Positions 54,770-63,651 are shown, counted from the first letter of the stretch. The stretch: DNA of 64,000 nucleotides from an uncultured Pseudomonadota bacterium (GCA_903884105.1 CAISDJ010000089.1:40969-104968); one strand, 5' to 3'. Made by a program: numbers and translations. The notes: generated from the letters alone by a model not told the origin.

Positions 54770-55735
54770 ATGCCCGCAACCGAGTGGCGCCAGATCGTCG
54801 TCGCAGTGCGCTCGCCCGAGAACAAGCGCCAGGTCGCCATCGCCAAGGCAGCAGAACTCGCACGCCGTTGCGGTGCCAGGGTGACATTGCTGCATGCGTT
54901 CTCGATGCCGTATCCGTTGCCCAGCCGCATTCCCGTGAACAGCGACGATATCCTGGGCATGGTCGCCAACGAGCGCCGCAAGCAGCTCGCGCTGCTCGCG
55001 AAGCCCCTCCGCGCCCTGGGACTGAAGGTCGACTGCAAGGTCGTCTGGGATTTCCCGTCTGCGGAAGCGATCGTCCGCCATGTGCTCGCAACCAAGCCGG
55101 ATCTGCTGGTGGCAGAGTCCCATCGCCATACCCGCGTGGGCCGCTGGTTCCTGGCAAACACGGACTGGGAGCTGATCCGCGAAGCGCCGTGTCCGGTGTG
55201 GTTCGTGAAGCATAAGCGCTTCCCGAGGTCGCTCAAGTTCCTGGTGGCGGTTGATCCGACTCACGCACGCGCCAAGCCGACTCGTCTTGACGACCGCCTA
55301 TTGGGAACGGCGGCAGTGGCGATGCGCCAACTGGGTGGCAAGGCTGCACTCGTCCACGCGGAGGATGTCATGCAGGTGCTGCCGAAGGGGTTCCTGGCGG
55401 AAGTCATGATTCCGCAAGCTGCAGTGGTGGCCGCCGAGCGGTCGCGCACCGCCGTTCGTGCCGCCATCGGACGCCTTGCGACTCGTCACGGGATGAACGA
55501 TGCCGAGCAGGTTGTCCGTCCGGGGCTACCTGCCGAGGTCATTGCCGGCGCAGTGAAAGCCGTGAAGGCCGATGTGCTCGTGATGGGCGTCATGTCGCGA
55601 CGTGGCCTGAAGCGCTCATTCGTCGGCAACACGGCAGAAGAAGTGATCGACGCCGCCGATTGCGACATCCTGGTCATCAAGCAGGCCGGCTTCAAGTCCA
55701 CCGTGCCTCGGCGCGGGCCGAAGCTCGGGGACTAG
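54770..55735 (+). CDS. Tandem universal stress protein (UspE-like)
   Basis: A 321-residue protein of two UspA domains (about 1-150 and 155-310). The second domain keeps the nucleotide motif GVMSRRGLKRSFVGNTAEEVI; in the first, the equivalent ESHRHTRVGRWFLANTDWEL loop is altered, as in UspE where only one half is classical. UspE-like proteins promote survival and aggregation in stationary phase. ATG 54770 has GAAGGAGA upstream. It is divergent from the CBS-ppsA operon, with shared palindromes between them. Confidence 0.88.
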   Translation: MPATEWRQIVVAVRSPENKRQVAIAKAAELARRCGARVTLLHAFSMPYPLPSRIPVNSDDILGMVANERRKQLALLAKPLRALGLKVDCKVVWDFPSAEAIVRHVLATKPDLLVAESHRHTRVGRWFLANTDWELIREAPCPVWFVKHKRFPRSLKFLVAVDPTHARAKPTRLDDRLLGTAAVAMRQLGGKAALVHAEDVMQVLPKGFLAEVMIPQAAVVAAERSRTAVRAAIGRLATRHGMNDAEQVVRPGLPAEVIAGAVKAVKADVLVMGVMSRRGLKRSFVGNTAEEVIDAADCDILVIKQAGFKSTVPRRGPKLGD

Positions 55736-55756
55736 GAACCCAGAGGCCGCTGGCGG

Positions 55757-56170
55757 CTACGGCTTCTGGATTCCGCGCAGGTACTCAACGAGTCGGGCGA
55801 CGAGCAGATCGCTGGTCGCAAGGTCCGGCGTTCCGTCCTTCGCGACGGTGGCGAATTCCCAGCCCCAGATCGGCATCTCGCGCGAGCCGTGCGGAGCGGG
55901 CACTTGCCGTCCGTCGATGATGCGGTGGATGCGTTCATCCGGGAACTTGCCGCCCTGCCGCTTCGCAATGCGCGTCAGGTCCGGCACCATGATCTTGAAC
56001 GAAGCCGCCACCGGACCGTCGCCCTCGGCCTTCGCGCCGTGGCAGGCGCTGCAGAAGCGCTTGTACAAGTCGGCACCTGAATAAGAGGAGAAGTCCGGTG
56101 CCTGCGCGGCGGTGGCCGTTGCGCCGAGCGTGGTCAGCAGCAATCCAAAAGCAGCGAAGCGGATACGCAT
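55757..56170 (-). CDS. Exported monohaem cytochrome c
   Basis: A 137-residue class I cytochrome c: signal peptide (1-22, ending ATAAQA), haem motif CSACH near residue 40, and a likely methionine axial ligand in SREMPIWGWEF. It would carry electrons in the periplasm. It lies 28 bases from a dihaem cytochrome c4 gene on the same strand, so both are probably expressed together. It converges with the tandem UspA gene, with a GCCGCTGGCGGC repeat between. Confidence 0.88.
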   Translation of the reverse strand: MRIRFAAFGLLLTTLGATATAAQAPDFSSYSGADLYKRFCSACHGAKAEGDGPVAASFKIMVPDLTRIAKRQGGKFPDERIHRIIDGRQVPAPHGSREMPIWGWEFATVAKDGTPDLATSDLLVARLVEYLRGIQKP

Positions 56171-56198
56171 GGTCGAGACTCCGTTCAGTCTTCAGGTC

Positions 56199-56936
56199 TT
56201 AGGGCAGCAGTTGTGCCGCGGTCGGCATGGCGCTGAGCCGCGAAATGTAGTCCGCCACAGCGGCCATGTCCGCCGCGGACATGTTGTCCAGCATCAGTGC
56301 GAGGTCGAAGTCGACATTGGTGAAGCGGTGACCGGACGCCATGCCGCGAATCTGCATCAACACATAGGAATAATGCTGGCCCGCCAGCGCAGGCGCGGCG
56401 ACGCTGTCGTCGCCCATGCCGTCTTCCCGATGGCACGAGGCGCAGCTGTCGCGGTAGATGCCGGATCCGTTGTCGAGCGATTTGCCGTCGCCCTTCTGCG
56501 GGCGCGGATTCATCGGCAGCCTGGCAAGATACGCTGCGATATTGCGCCATTGCTGCTCGGGTGCGATGCCCAGGGCCGCGCTGGCACGATGCATCTCGAC
56601 CGCATCGCGATTGAGCTCTGCGAAGTCGATGAGCTGGGTCAGCAGGTAGCGTTCGCGCTGACCTGCCAACGCGGGAATCGACGCATCGCCGACTCCCCAA
56701 GCCTTGTCGCCATGGCAGCCGGCGCAATTCCTTGCAAACGCTTGTCCACCCGCGTTCGCATTGGCAGCCAGTGCCAGCGTCTTGGCCAGCAGCTCCTTCG
56801 CCCGCTCGGCCGCGTTGACAGACAATGGCAGGGAAAGGACGGCTGCGGCAACGGCAATCCACAGCGGATGCCAGCGATGGCGCGCCAACAGGCGCGACCG
56901 GTCAAGTGCGGCAGACGGGATGACAGCAACCCCCAT
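56199..56936 (-). CDS. Dihaem cytochrome c4-type protein
   Basis: A 245-residue exported dihaem cytochrome. After a signal peptide with an unusually long N-region (cleavage near VNA-AERA, residue about 45), two domains carry CAGCH and CASCH haem motifs, each followed by the ALAGQ...Y...Q block typical of cytochrome c4. Such proteins feed electrons to terminal oxidases or reductases. ATG 56936 is used; ATG 56954, six codons upstream, is also possible. It is a paralogue of the cytochrome at 62427-63152 (both have PAL.GQHYSY and ASGHR/ATGHR blocks), and it lies divergent from ackA-pduL. Confidence 0.88.
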   Translation of the reverse strand: MGVAVIPSAALDRSRLLARHRWHPLWIAVAAAVLSLPLSVNAAERAKELLAKTLALAANANAGGQAFARNCAGCHGDKAWGVGDASIPALAGQRERYLLTQLIDFAELNRDAVEMHRASAALGIAPEQQWRNIAAYLARLPMNPRPQKGDGKSLDNGSGIYRDSCASCHREDGMGDDSVAAPALAGQHYSYVLMQIRGMASGHRFTNVDFDLALMLDNMSAADMAAVADYISRLSAMPTAAQLLP

Positions 56937-57044
56937 AGAGAATTCTCGTTCCATGTTGCCAGCATCGACTCGCTGGCTGTCCCGCGGAATACGCAATTGG
57001 CGCAGCCCCTTGCGGCAACAATCGCCTGCTGCCATCGTAAGGCG

Positions 57045-58847
57045 ATGAAGGTGCTCGCGCTCAACTGTGGCAGTTCCTCGATCAAGGCGGCGCTCGTCGA
57101 CACAGCCCGGCAGTTGCGCGTACTCGACGTTCGCGTGCAGAACCTCGGCAAGCCGGAGGCAACCCTGTGCGTCGGCGATCACAGCGAACCCCTGGGGCAA
57201 CACGGGAGCCACGCAGAAGCCCTGCAGAGGGTATTCGATGCGGTACGTCGGCACTGTACGGAATCCCACGCAATCGAGGCAATTGCGCACCGCGTCGTGC
57301 ATGGGGGAGCCGAATTTGGCGAGCCCACGCTGCTCGACGACACCAAGGTCGAAAAATTGCGGCAGCTCGCGGCGCTGGCACCTTTGCACAACCCGCCGGC
57401 CATGGCAGCGGTGGCGGCAGCGCGGCTTGCCTTCCCGGACTTGCCGCAGGTTGCCGTCTTCGATACGGCCTTCCATGCCACGTTGCCCCGCAGGTCCAGG
57501 GAATATGCGCTGCCTGTCGACCTGACCCGTCGGCTGGGCTTGAGACGCTTCGGCTTTCACGGCATCAGTCACGCCCATGTCGCTGCCGTCGCGGCCGGCT
57601 ACATGCAGGTGCCGGCCACGGCGCAGCGGGTCATTTCGTGTCACCTCGGCAACGGCGCCAGTATCACGGCCATCGAGTATGGCCGGAGTGTTGAAACGAG
57701 CATGGGAATGACGCCGCTTGAAGGGCTGGTCATGGGCACGCGCGCAGGCGACATCGATCCTGGCGTGCTGCTGCAGCTGCTCGAGTCCGGTGAATTCGAC
57801 CGCACCACCCTCGGTCGGCTGCTGAATGAAGCCTCAGGGCTCAAGGGGCTGACCGGCACCGAGGACATGGCCGAGATCGAACGCCGGGCCGCCGACGGTG
57901 ACGAAGGGTGCCGGCTTGCCATCGCGGTCTTTGCCCACCGCGCCCGCAAGTACATCGGTGCGTATGCCGCGACGATGGGTGGCGTCGAGGCCATCGCATT
58001 CACCGGAGGCATCGGGGAGAACAGTCCATTGATCCGCCACCGCATCGCGCAGCGCCTCGACTTCCTGGGCGCGGTGATCGACGAAGACCGCAATCGGGAT
58101 GCGCGCGTGAGCACGGCGAGGCCGGTCATCGATATCGCGACCGAGCACTCGCGAGTCCGTATCCTGGTGGTCCGCGCCGATGAGGAAGCGGCGATGGCAA
58201 ACGCGGTCGCAGGCTTGTTGCAGGCCGACAGCTCGAAGCAGACGTTCACCCTGCCCGTCGCCATCTCGGCACGTCATGCGCACCTGAGCCAGAGAACGAT
58301 CGACGTCGTGTTCGGCACCGGTCATGCGCTCAACGTCACCAGGCTGCTGTCGCAACCGGGACAATTTTCGGCGCAGGAGACCGTGACGTTGATCGGCCCG
58401 CGTGGCCAGATCGAGCAGGTCCGGGTACTCGGGCCGCCGCGCGCAGTGGATCAGATCGAGATTTCGCGTAGCGATGAATTCATTCTCGGGATCGACGCCC
58501 CGGTGCGCCTGTCAGGCGATACGGCCCATACGCCGGGCATCATCGTGGCAGGCCCCGCGGGACGCGTCGCACTGCAAAGCGGTGTGATCTGTGCTCATCG
58601 CCACATTCATATGCACCCTGACGATGCCGTGCGGTTGCGACTCAAGGATCGCGACAGCGTGGCGGTTCGCATCGACAGCGTCGGCCGTAGCCTCACATTC
58701 GGCGCTGTGATCGTGCGGGTCTCGACGGAGTTTCGACTCGAGATGCACATCGATGTGGACGAGGCGAATGCAGCCGGCCTTGATCCGGGTGCGAGCGGGG
58801 AAGTGCTGTTGCCGACCAATGCCGTCGCCCACGCGACGGCACGCTAG
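57045..58847 (+). CDS. Fused acetate kinase and PduL-type phosphotransacylase
   Basis: A 600-residue fusion. Residues 1-395 are an acetate kinase: VLALNCGSSSIKAAL, FDTAFHATLP, RRFGFHGISHAHV, SCHLGNGASITAI and AFTGGIGENS. Residues 398-600 are a PduL phosphate acyltransferase with its two zinc/histidine blocks, ARHAHLS (409-414) and CAHRHIHMHPDDA (516-528). PduL moves acetyl from CoA to phosphate and AckA then makes ATP and acetate, so one chain would perform the whole acetyl-CoA to acetate step. There is no encapsulation peptide, so it is not a microcompartment protein. Both active sites look complete. It stands alone between cytochrome c4 and the response regulator. Confidence 0.92.
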   Translation: MKVLALNCGSSSIKAALVDTARQLRVLDVRVQNLGKPEATLCVGDHSEPLGQHGSHAEALQRVFDAVRRHCTESHAIEAIAHRVVHGGAEFGEPTLLDDTKVEKLRQLAALAPLHNPPAMAAVAAARLAFPDLPQVAVFDTAFHATLPRRSREYALPVDLTRRLGLRRFGFHGISHAHVAAVAAGYMQVPATAQRVISCHLGNGASITAIEYGRSVETSMGMTPLEGLVMGTRAGDIDPGVLLQLLESGEFDRTTLGRLLNEASGLKGLTGTEDMAEIERRAADGDEGCRLAIAVFAHRARKYIGAYAATMGGVEAIAFTGGIGENSPLIRHRIAQRLDFLGAVIDEDRNRDARVSTARPVIDIATEHSRVRILVVRADEEAAMANAVAGLLQADSSKQTFTLPVAISARHAHLSQRTIDVVFGTGHALNVTRLLSQPGQFSAQETVTLIGPRGQIEQVRVLGPPRAVDQIEISRSDEFILGIDAPVRLSGDTAHTPGIIVAGPAGRVALQSGVICAHRHIHMHPDDAVRLRLKDRDSVAVRIDSVGRSLTFGAVIVRVSTEFRLEMHIDVDEANAAGLDPGASGEVLLPTNAVAHATAR

Positions 58848-58855
58848 GGATTCCG

Positions 58856-59491
58856 TCAGCGGGGCACCATCGCGAGCTTCATCCGGACCAGGTGGGCGAC
58901 GGAGCGCACTCCCATCTTTTCCATCACATTGGCGCGGTGGATTTCCACGGTGCGTTCGGACAACCCCAGGTCAATGGCGATGACCTTGTTGGCGCGGCCG
59001 TCGACCAGCATCTCCATCACTTCCATTTCGCGCGGCGTCAGCGACTGGAACCGGTGCTTGATGTCCGCATACTTTTCGAGCGACGCACGGTTTTCGGCAT
59101 CCACCTTCAGCGCTCGGTTCAGGCAGTCGATCAGGTCCTGGTCGCGGAAGGGCTTCTGCAGGAAGTCGAAGGCGCCTTCCTTCATGGCCTGCACTGCCAT
59201 CGGCACATCCCCATGGCCGGTCATGAAGATGAGGGGGAGAATCGAACCGGCCTTGCCGAGTTCCTGCTGCAGTTCGAGTCCGCTCATGCCCGGCATGCGC
59301 ACGTCGAGCAGCAGGCAGCCTGCCTGGTTCTCGTCGTATGCCGCAAGGAACTCGCGCGCACCGGAGAACGCGACGGGAGAATAACCAACGGTCTTGATCA
59401 GCGTCGTGACCGCTCGACGCATGCTGTCGTCATCATCGACAACGTAGACAATGGGTTGGCTTTTGTTGTGCGCGCCTGTCTTGTCATTCAT
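58856..59491 (-). CDS. FixJ/NarL-type response regulator
   Basis: A 211-residue regulator. The receiver domain (about 13-130) has the acidic pocket VVDDDDS, phosphorylation Asp63 in LLLDVRMPGMSG and Lys in FLQKPF. The output domain is a LuxR-type helix-turn-helix (about 145-205): LTPREMEVMEMLVDGRANKVIAIDL. This layout matches FixJ and other regulators of oxygen or redox response. Its start overlaps the stop of the kinase gene (ATGA). Its target could be the cytochromes, ackA-pduL and the stress genes around it. Confidence 0.92.
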   Translation of the reverse strand: MNDKTGAHNKSQPIVYVVDDDDSMRRAVTTLIKTVGYSPVAFSGAREFLAAYDENQAGCLLLDVRMPGMSGLELQQELGKAGSILPLIFMTGHGDVPMAVQAMKEGAFDFLQKPFRDQDLIDCLNRALKVDAENRASLEKYADIKHRFQSLTPREMEVMEMLVDGRANKVIAIDLGLSERTVEIHRANVMEKMGVRSVAHLVRMKLAMVPR

Positions 59492-60219
59492 CCGTTTGCT
59501 ACCGGCAGCCTGAACCAGAACCTTGTACCACCGCCGGGCGCGTCGTCAAAGCCGATCGAACCCTGGTAAAACTCGATGACCGTCCGGCTCGAGGCCAGAC
59601 CGAGACCCGTCCCACCGGTCTTCGTCGTAAAGAAGGGATGGAAAATCTCCGCGCGCAAGCTCGCGGGGATGCCCGTTCCATTGTCGATGATGGCAGTCTG
59701 GACAGTATAGCCGTCGCTGCTGGTCTCAATGCGAACCACGGGGCTGCTGCTGGCACGGCCGGCCTCAATGGCGTTTTGTACCAGGACAAAGAGCACATGC
59801 TGGATCTGCCGTTGGTCGATCGACACCGGGGGCAGGTTTGCCGCCCGGTTGACGACCAGCCGCGTGCCCGACCGCGTAGCCAGCAGCTCTAGGACGGGTT
59901 CGAGCTCGGCGAGCACATCGGATAGCCGGTGCAGCACCCGCGCGCCCTGATCCTGGTTGAACAGACGGCGAATGCGGCGCAGGCCCTCACCCGCGCCCAT
60001 GGCCGCCGTGTTGATCTGCTGCAGCACCTCGATGGCCGCGGCCAGCATCGGCTCCGGCCGGGCGAGCATGCGCTCGCCCGCCTGCGAAAAGGTCGCAATT
60101 GCGCCCAGCGGCTGATTGAGCTCGTGCGCGATGCCGCTTGCCATTTCCTCAAGCGCCGAAGCACGTGCAATGTTCAGCAACTGTTCGATGAGCTGGGCTG
60201 AGGGAGGGCTGTCTGACAT
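59488..60219 (-). CDS. Soluble sensor histidine kinase without sensor domain
   Basis: A 243-residue histidine kinase containing only the dimerisation/phosphoacceptor and ATPase domains. The H-box is IAHELNQPLGAIATF (His32), and the N box QNAIEAG, G1 IDNGTGIP, F box FFTTK and G2 GTGLGLASSR follow. The family of FixL-like kinases normally has PAS or GAF domains before the H-box; here only about 25 residues precede it. The signal must therefore come from another protein, or the sensor was lost. It is the first gene of the pair with the regulator. Confidence 0.9.
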   Translation of the reverse strand: MSDSPPSAQLIEQLLNIARASALEEMASGIAHELNQPLGAIATFSQAGERMLARPEPMLAAAIEVLQQINTAAMGAGEGLRRIRRLFNQDQGARVLHRLSDVLAELEPVLELLATRSGTRLVVNRAANLPPVSIDQRQIQHVLFVLVQNAIEAGRASSSPVVRIETSSDGYTVQTAIIDNGTGIPASLRAEIFHPFFTTKTGGTGLGLASSRTVIEFYQGSIGFDDAPGGGTRFWFRLPVANG

Positions 60220-60437
60220 GAGGGAGCGTGACGATTCCTGTCCTTTGCCTTTGTAGCTTGCCGGATCCAGCATGCGCAATGCCTCGATGGGTCCTGATGG
60301 GCAAGAGTGCCGTAAAGCGGGCCGCCGCGATCTCAGAAAAAGCCGCAGCGCGTTGCGTCAGGCCCCTAGACCCAGACTCGGGAGGCGTGAGTACACTGGG
60401 AGTGAACGAACTCCCCTCACGGACACCCCAGACCAAG

Positions 60438-60770
60438 ATGACACCCGTACCAATCGATGCTGTCCGCCAGCGACTGCTGCGCCTCCGCGAGGAACTCAAG
60501 GCAAGGCAGGGTCGGGCCGAGCGAGACCTGCGGCACGGCGCTGAACCGCTGGTCGCCGATGCCCCGGATCAGGCGATCCAGCTGCAGAACGACGAAGTCT
60601 TGCGGGAAATAGACAGCGCAGCGCTCGTCGAGGTGGCCCAGATCGACGCGGCGCTCTCGCGGCTGGAGAACGGACTGTACGGCGCCTGCAGTCGTTGTCA
60701 GGAGGCCATTGATCCCAGACGCCTCGCGGCGGTGCCGTATGCCGTGACATGCATGAAGTGCGCTGGTTGA
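60438..60770 (+). CDS. TraR/DksA-family zinc finger protein
   Basis: A 110-residue protein with a helical coiled-coil-like N-terminus (about residues 5-75) and a C4 zinc finger: Cys84, Cys87, Cys105 and Cys108 in ACSRCQ...TCMKC. These proteins insert into the RNA polymerase secondary channel and, with ppGpp, redirect transcription in stress. The DxxDxA tip of DksA is not obvious; the coil tip here reads QNDEVLREID, so the activity may differ. ATG 60438 starts the conserved part. It is divergent from the kinase-regulator pair. Confidence 0.87.
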   Translation: MTPVPIDAVRQRLLRLREELKARQGRAERDLRHGAEPLVADAPDQAIQLQNDEVLREIDSAALVEVAQIDAALSRLENGLYGACSRCQEAIDPRRLAAVPYAVTCMKCAG

Positions 60771-60876
60771 AAGCGATCGCCTGGAGGGGTGACGCAAGAG
60801 TCTGTCCATGCCTTGGGGGGGGCACCCGTGCTAGGCTCCACCCCGGTTCACGGCTAGGACATCCGTGCGAAACGGA

Positions 60877-62424
60877 ATGGAAGAACTCGGCGAAATCACC
60901 CAGCATCTGCTGCGCTTCTCTCCAGACGCCCTGCTGGTCGTCGATGGGGAAAGCCGCATCCGGTTTGCGAACGAAACGCTGACGCAGCTGTTCGGCTACG
61001 CGGCAGCGAACCTCGTCGGGCAGCGGATGGACATCCTGCTACCCGAGCGGCTGCGGGGTTCGCACCAGCACCACTTCACCCACTACACATTGAATCCGCT
61101 GGCCCGCGAGATGGGCGCCCGGATCAGCGACTTGTTCGGGCGTCGCGCCGACGGCTCCGAATTTCCCGCCGGCATCCGGCTCGCTCCCTTCCGGATCGGC
61201 AGCCGGCTGTTCGTGGCTGCGGCCATCCGCGACATGACCGAGCGCCGCCGGATCAACGAGGCGCTGGTTGCAGCGCGCGAGGAAGCCGACCGGGCCAATC
61301 GCGCCAAGAGCCGGTTTCTGGCAACCGCCAGCCATGATCTCAGGCAGCCCTTGCAGGCCATTCGCCTGCTCAACGCCGCGATGATGAAGGTGCCGCGTCC
61401 CGAGCTGCGCGACATCCTGCAGCAGCAGGCGCAAGCCATCGACAGCATGATCCGGTTGCTGAACTCGCTGCTCGACATCAGCCGGCTGGAAGCGGGAGCC
61501 ATCACGCCGGAGCTCGTGCCCGTCGACCTCGAGGAAATCCTCGAGGAGCTCCGTGCCGAATTCCAGGCGCTCGCGCAGACCCGCGGCCTCGATCTGCGCA
61601 TCCTGCCGGTCAAGGCAGTCTTGCGGACCGACCGGATCCTGTTCCACCAGCTGTTGCAGAACCTCGCGGGCAACGCGCTCAAGTACACGGATCGCGGTCA
61701 TGTCTCGATCAACTGCGTGCTCGGCAACGATATGCTGACGATCAACGTCGACGACACGGGCATCGGTATTCCGGCCGACAAGCTTGATCGCATCTTCGAT
61801 GAGTACTATCAGGTCGATACGCACGGCAGCAAGCGCATGGGCGTGGGTCTCGGCCTTGCCATCGTTAGTGAGGTCGCGCAGCTGCTGAAATTCAACGTGA
61901 CCATTGCTGCGGGCCAGGGTGGCGGTACGCGCGCTACGGTGAGCATTCCGCGACAATTCCTCACGACGGCGATGCCGACTCTCGAGCCGACCATTGTCGC
62001 CGCGGCGCCTGTCGCGGAGGACCGGCCCCGGATCGTGCTGGTGGAAGACAATGACGCCGTACGGGTGGCCACCGAGCTGTTCCTCAAGTTCGAGGGCTTC
62101 GAGGTCGTGAGTGCCGCGTCGACCGAAGACGCCGAACGACTGTTCGCATCGGTGCAGCCGACCGATGTCGTGATCACCGACCATCATCTCGATGCCGACA
62201 ATACCGGCCTCGATCTGATCAAGGCCCTGCGGCACCGCCAGGGCGCCCTGATCCCGGGGATCATCCTCACCGGAGACCTGCCGTCGTTGCTCAGGCGCTC
62301 CGGCACGGCGTTGCCGGCCTGCCGCTTCCTGCCCAAACCCGTCGATACGCAGGCCCTGATCCATGCGATCAACGATCTGAGTTCCAAGGCGCGCGACGCG
62401 CAAACAGGCCAGGCGAAGGAGTAA
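60877..62424 (+). CDS. Hybrid PAS sensor histidine kinase
   Basis: A 515-residue cytoplasmic hybrid kinase: PAS domain (about 8-125; FSPDALLVVDGESRIRF ... FPAGIRLAPF), histidine kinase domain with SHDLRQPLQAIRLL (His153), N, G1 and G2 boxes (GVGLGLAIVSEVA), and a C-terminal receiver (about 390-505) with VLVEDNDAVR and VVITDHHLDADNTG. The PAS domain contains a cluster of histidines (SHQHHFTHY); haem or flavin binding is not proven. The start is ATG 60877 or GTG 60865. It overlaps no partner, so it may act with the FixJ-type regulator or another one. Cytochrome c4 follows in 2 bases. Confidence 0.88.
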   Translation: MEELGEITQHLLRFSPDALLVVDGESRIRFANETLTQLFGYAAANLVGQRMDILLPERLRGSHQHHFTHYTLNPLAREMGARISDLFGRRADGSEFPAGIRLAPFRIGSRLFVAAAIRDMTERRRINEALVAAREEADRANRAKSRFLATASHDLRQPLQAIRLLNAAMMKVPRPELRDILQQQAQAIDSMIRLLNSLLDISRLEAGAITPELVPVDLEEILEELRAEFQALAQTRGLDLRILPVKAVLRTDRILFHQLLQNLAGNALKYTDRGHVSINCVLGNDMLTINVDDTGIGIPADKLDRIFDEYYQVDTHGSKRMGVGLGLAIVSEVAQLLKFNVTIAAGQGGGTRATVSIPRQFLTTAMPTLEPTIVAAAPVAEDRPRIVLVEDNDAVRVATELFLKFEGFEVVSAASTEDAERLFASVQPTDVVITDHHLDADNTGLDLIKALRHRQGALIPGIILTGDLPSLLRRSGTALPACRFLPKPVDTQALIHAINDLSSKARDAQTGQAKE

Positions 62425-62426
62425 GC

Positions 62427-63152
62427 ATGCGTATGTCATTGCACGGCCCTGCGTTGCGCGCACTGATTGCCACGGCACTGTTCGGGGGAGCGCTGCTGTT
62501 GTCGCAGTCGCAAGCACTGGCCGCTGATGCCGTGGCCGATCGAGTCGAGCGCGTGCTGCGGCTGCGCGCCGACACGACTCACGGGCGGACGCTGTTTTCC
62601 CAGTACTGTGCGACCTGCCACGGCGCTACCGCGCTCGGCGACCCGGCGGGCAACTATCCGTCGCTCGCCGGACAACGACCCAACTACCTGCTCAAGCAGG
62701 TTGCCGATGTGCTCGAGAACGATCGTTCCGTTCCCGAGATGCACCAGCTCATGGGGCGGTGGCAGTTCGAGGACCCGCAGTCGCTCCGCGACGTGGTCAG
62801 CTGGCTGGCCGATCTCACGCCGAATGCAAAGCCCGGCGTGGGCAGTGGCAAGCAGATCGCGGAAGGGACGAGGATCTACCAGGCCGACTGCGCGGGCTGC
62901 CATGGCCGCTTTGGCGAAGGCGACAATCCCTCGTATGTGCCGGCGCTGCGTGGCCAGCACTACAGTTATCTCAAGCGGCAGATGGCGGCGCTCGCGACAG
63001 GACACCGCACGGGGATGGACGGCGAAGGGCGGCAGCGGTTGGGACGGATTTCGCTGAACCAGCTGGACGCAGTGGCAGACTCCATTTCCCGCATGCCAAG
63101 CGAACGCGACGCGGTGCCTGACGGCAATCCGTTCGTGCCGGGCGGGCGGTAG
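62427..63152 (+). CDS. Dihaem cytochrome c4-type protein (paralogue)
   Basis: A 241-residue exported dihaem cytochrome: signal peptide (1-33, ending ALA-ADA), haem motifs CATCH and CAGCH, and the paired SLAGQRPNYLLKQ and ALRGQHYSYLKRQ blocks. It begins 2 bases after the hybrid kinase gene, a rare coupling of a sensor kinase and an electron carrier. It resembles the cytochrome at 56199-56936 in its second domain, pointing to a duplication across the regulatory block. It is divergent from no gene; the UspA gene converges. Confidence 0.9.
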   Translation: MRMSLHGPALRALIATALFGGALLLSQSQALAADAVADRVERVLRLRADTTHGRTLFSQYCATCHGATALGDPAGNYPSLAGQRPNYLLKQVADVLENDRSVPEMHQLMGRWQFEDPQSLRDVVSWLADLTPNAKPGVGSGKQIAEGTRIYQADCAGCHGRFGEGDNPSYVPALRGQHYSYLKRQMAALATGHRTGMDGEGRQRLGRISLNQLDAVADSISRMPSERDAVPDGNPFVPGGR

Positions 63153-63189
63153 CCCGCGAGGAAACCGTTGTCCCGACCCTGGTAGTCGC

Positions 63190-63651
63190 TCAGGCCACGC
63201 CCATTTCGGGCGCTGCCCGCACCAGCAACACCGGGACGGTAGCGTGGCGGACGACGTATTCGGCATCGCTGCCAAGCACGATGCGCTTCAGCCCTTTGCG
63301 GCCATGCGTTCCCATCACGATCAGTTCGGCCGGCCATTCCTGCACCTGTTCGATTACGAGCACGCCGGCCTGCCCCCCCACCCGTTCGAGCAGCACGGCT
63401 TCGGCTGCGATGCCCTTCTTCTTGCACAGCGCCAAGCATTCATCGAGCAGCTTGCGACCCTGCTTGCGCAGCTGCTCTATCAGTTCGCCGGCAAAAATGG
63501 CACCCTCATACATCGGCATCGTGATCAGGTCGTCGACAACGTGCACGAGCCGCAGACGGCTCTGGTGCTCGGCTGCCAGCGCCAAAGCCTCGCTCAACCC
63601 GGCATGCGAGGCATCGCTGCCGTCCACAGGCACGAGAATTCGTTCGTACAT
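63190..63651 (-). CDS. Universal stress protein A (single domain)
   Basis: A 153-residue UspA-type protein: MYERILVPVDGSDASHAGLS, and the ATP motif GTHGRKGLKRIVLGSDAEYV. It is close to the protein at 44473-44928, suggesting a duplication. The insertion of IEQLRKQGRKLLDECLALCK (about 66-86) provides a longer helix. Upstream are a CCGTAGTACGG repeat and a TACGTA palindrome (63699-63753), shared in type with the tandem UspA gene. Confidence 0.9.
   Translation of the reverse strand: MYERILVPVDGSDASHAGLSEALALAAEHQSRLRLVHVVDDLITMPMYEGAIFAGELIEQLRKQGRKLLDECLALCKKKGIAAEAVLLERVGGQAGVLVIEQVQEWPAELIVMGTHGRKGLKRIVLGSDAEYVVRHATVPVLLVRAAPEMGVA

Noticed and set aside
57045..58847. Bacterial microcompartment locus
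   Set aside because: PduL is fused and there are no shell proteins, encapsulation peptide or diol/ethanolamine enzymes in the window.
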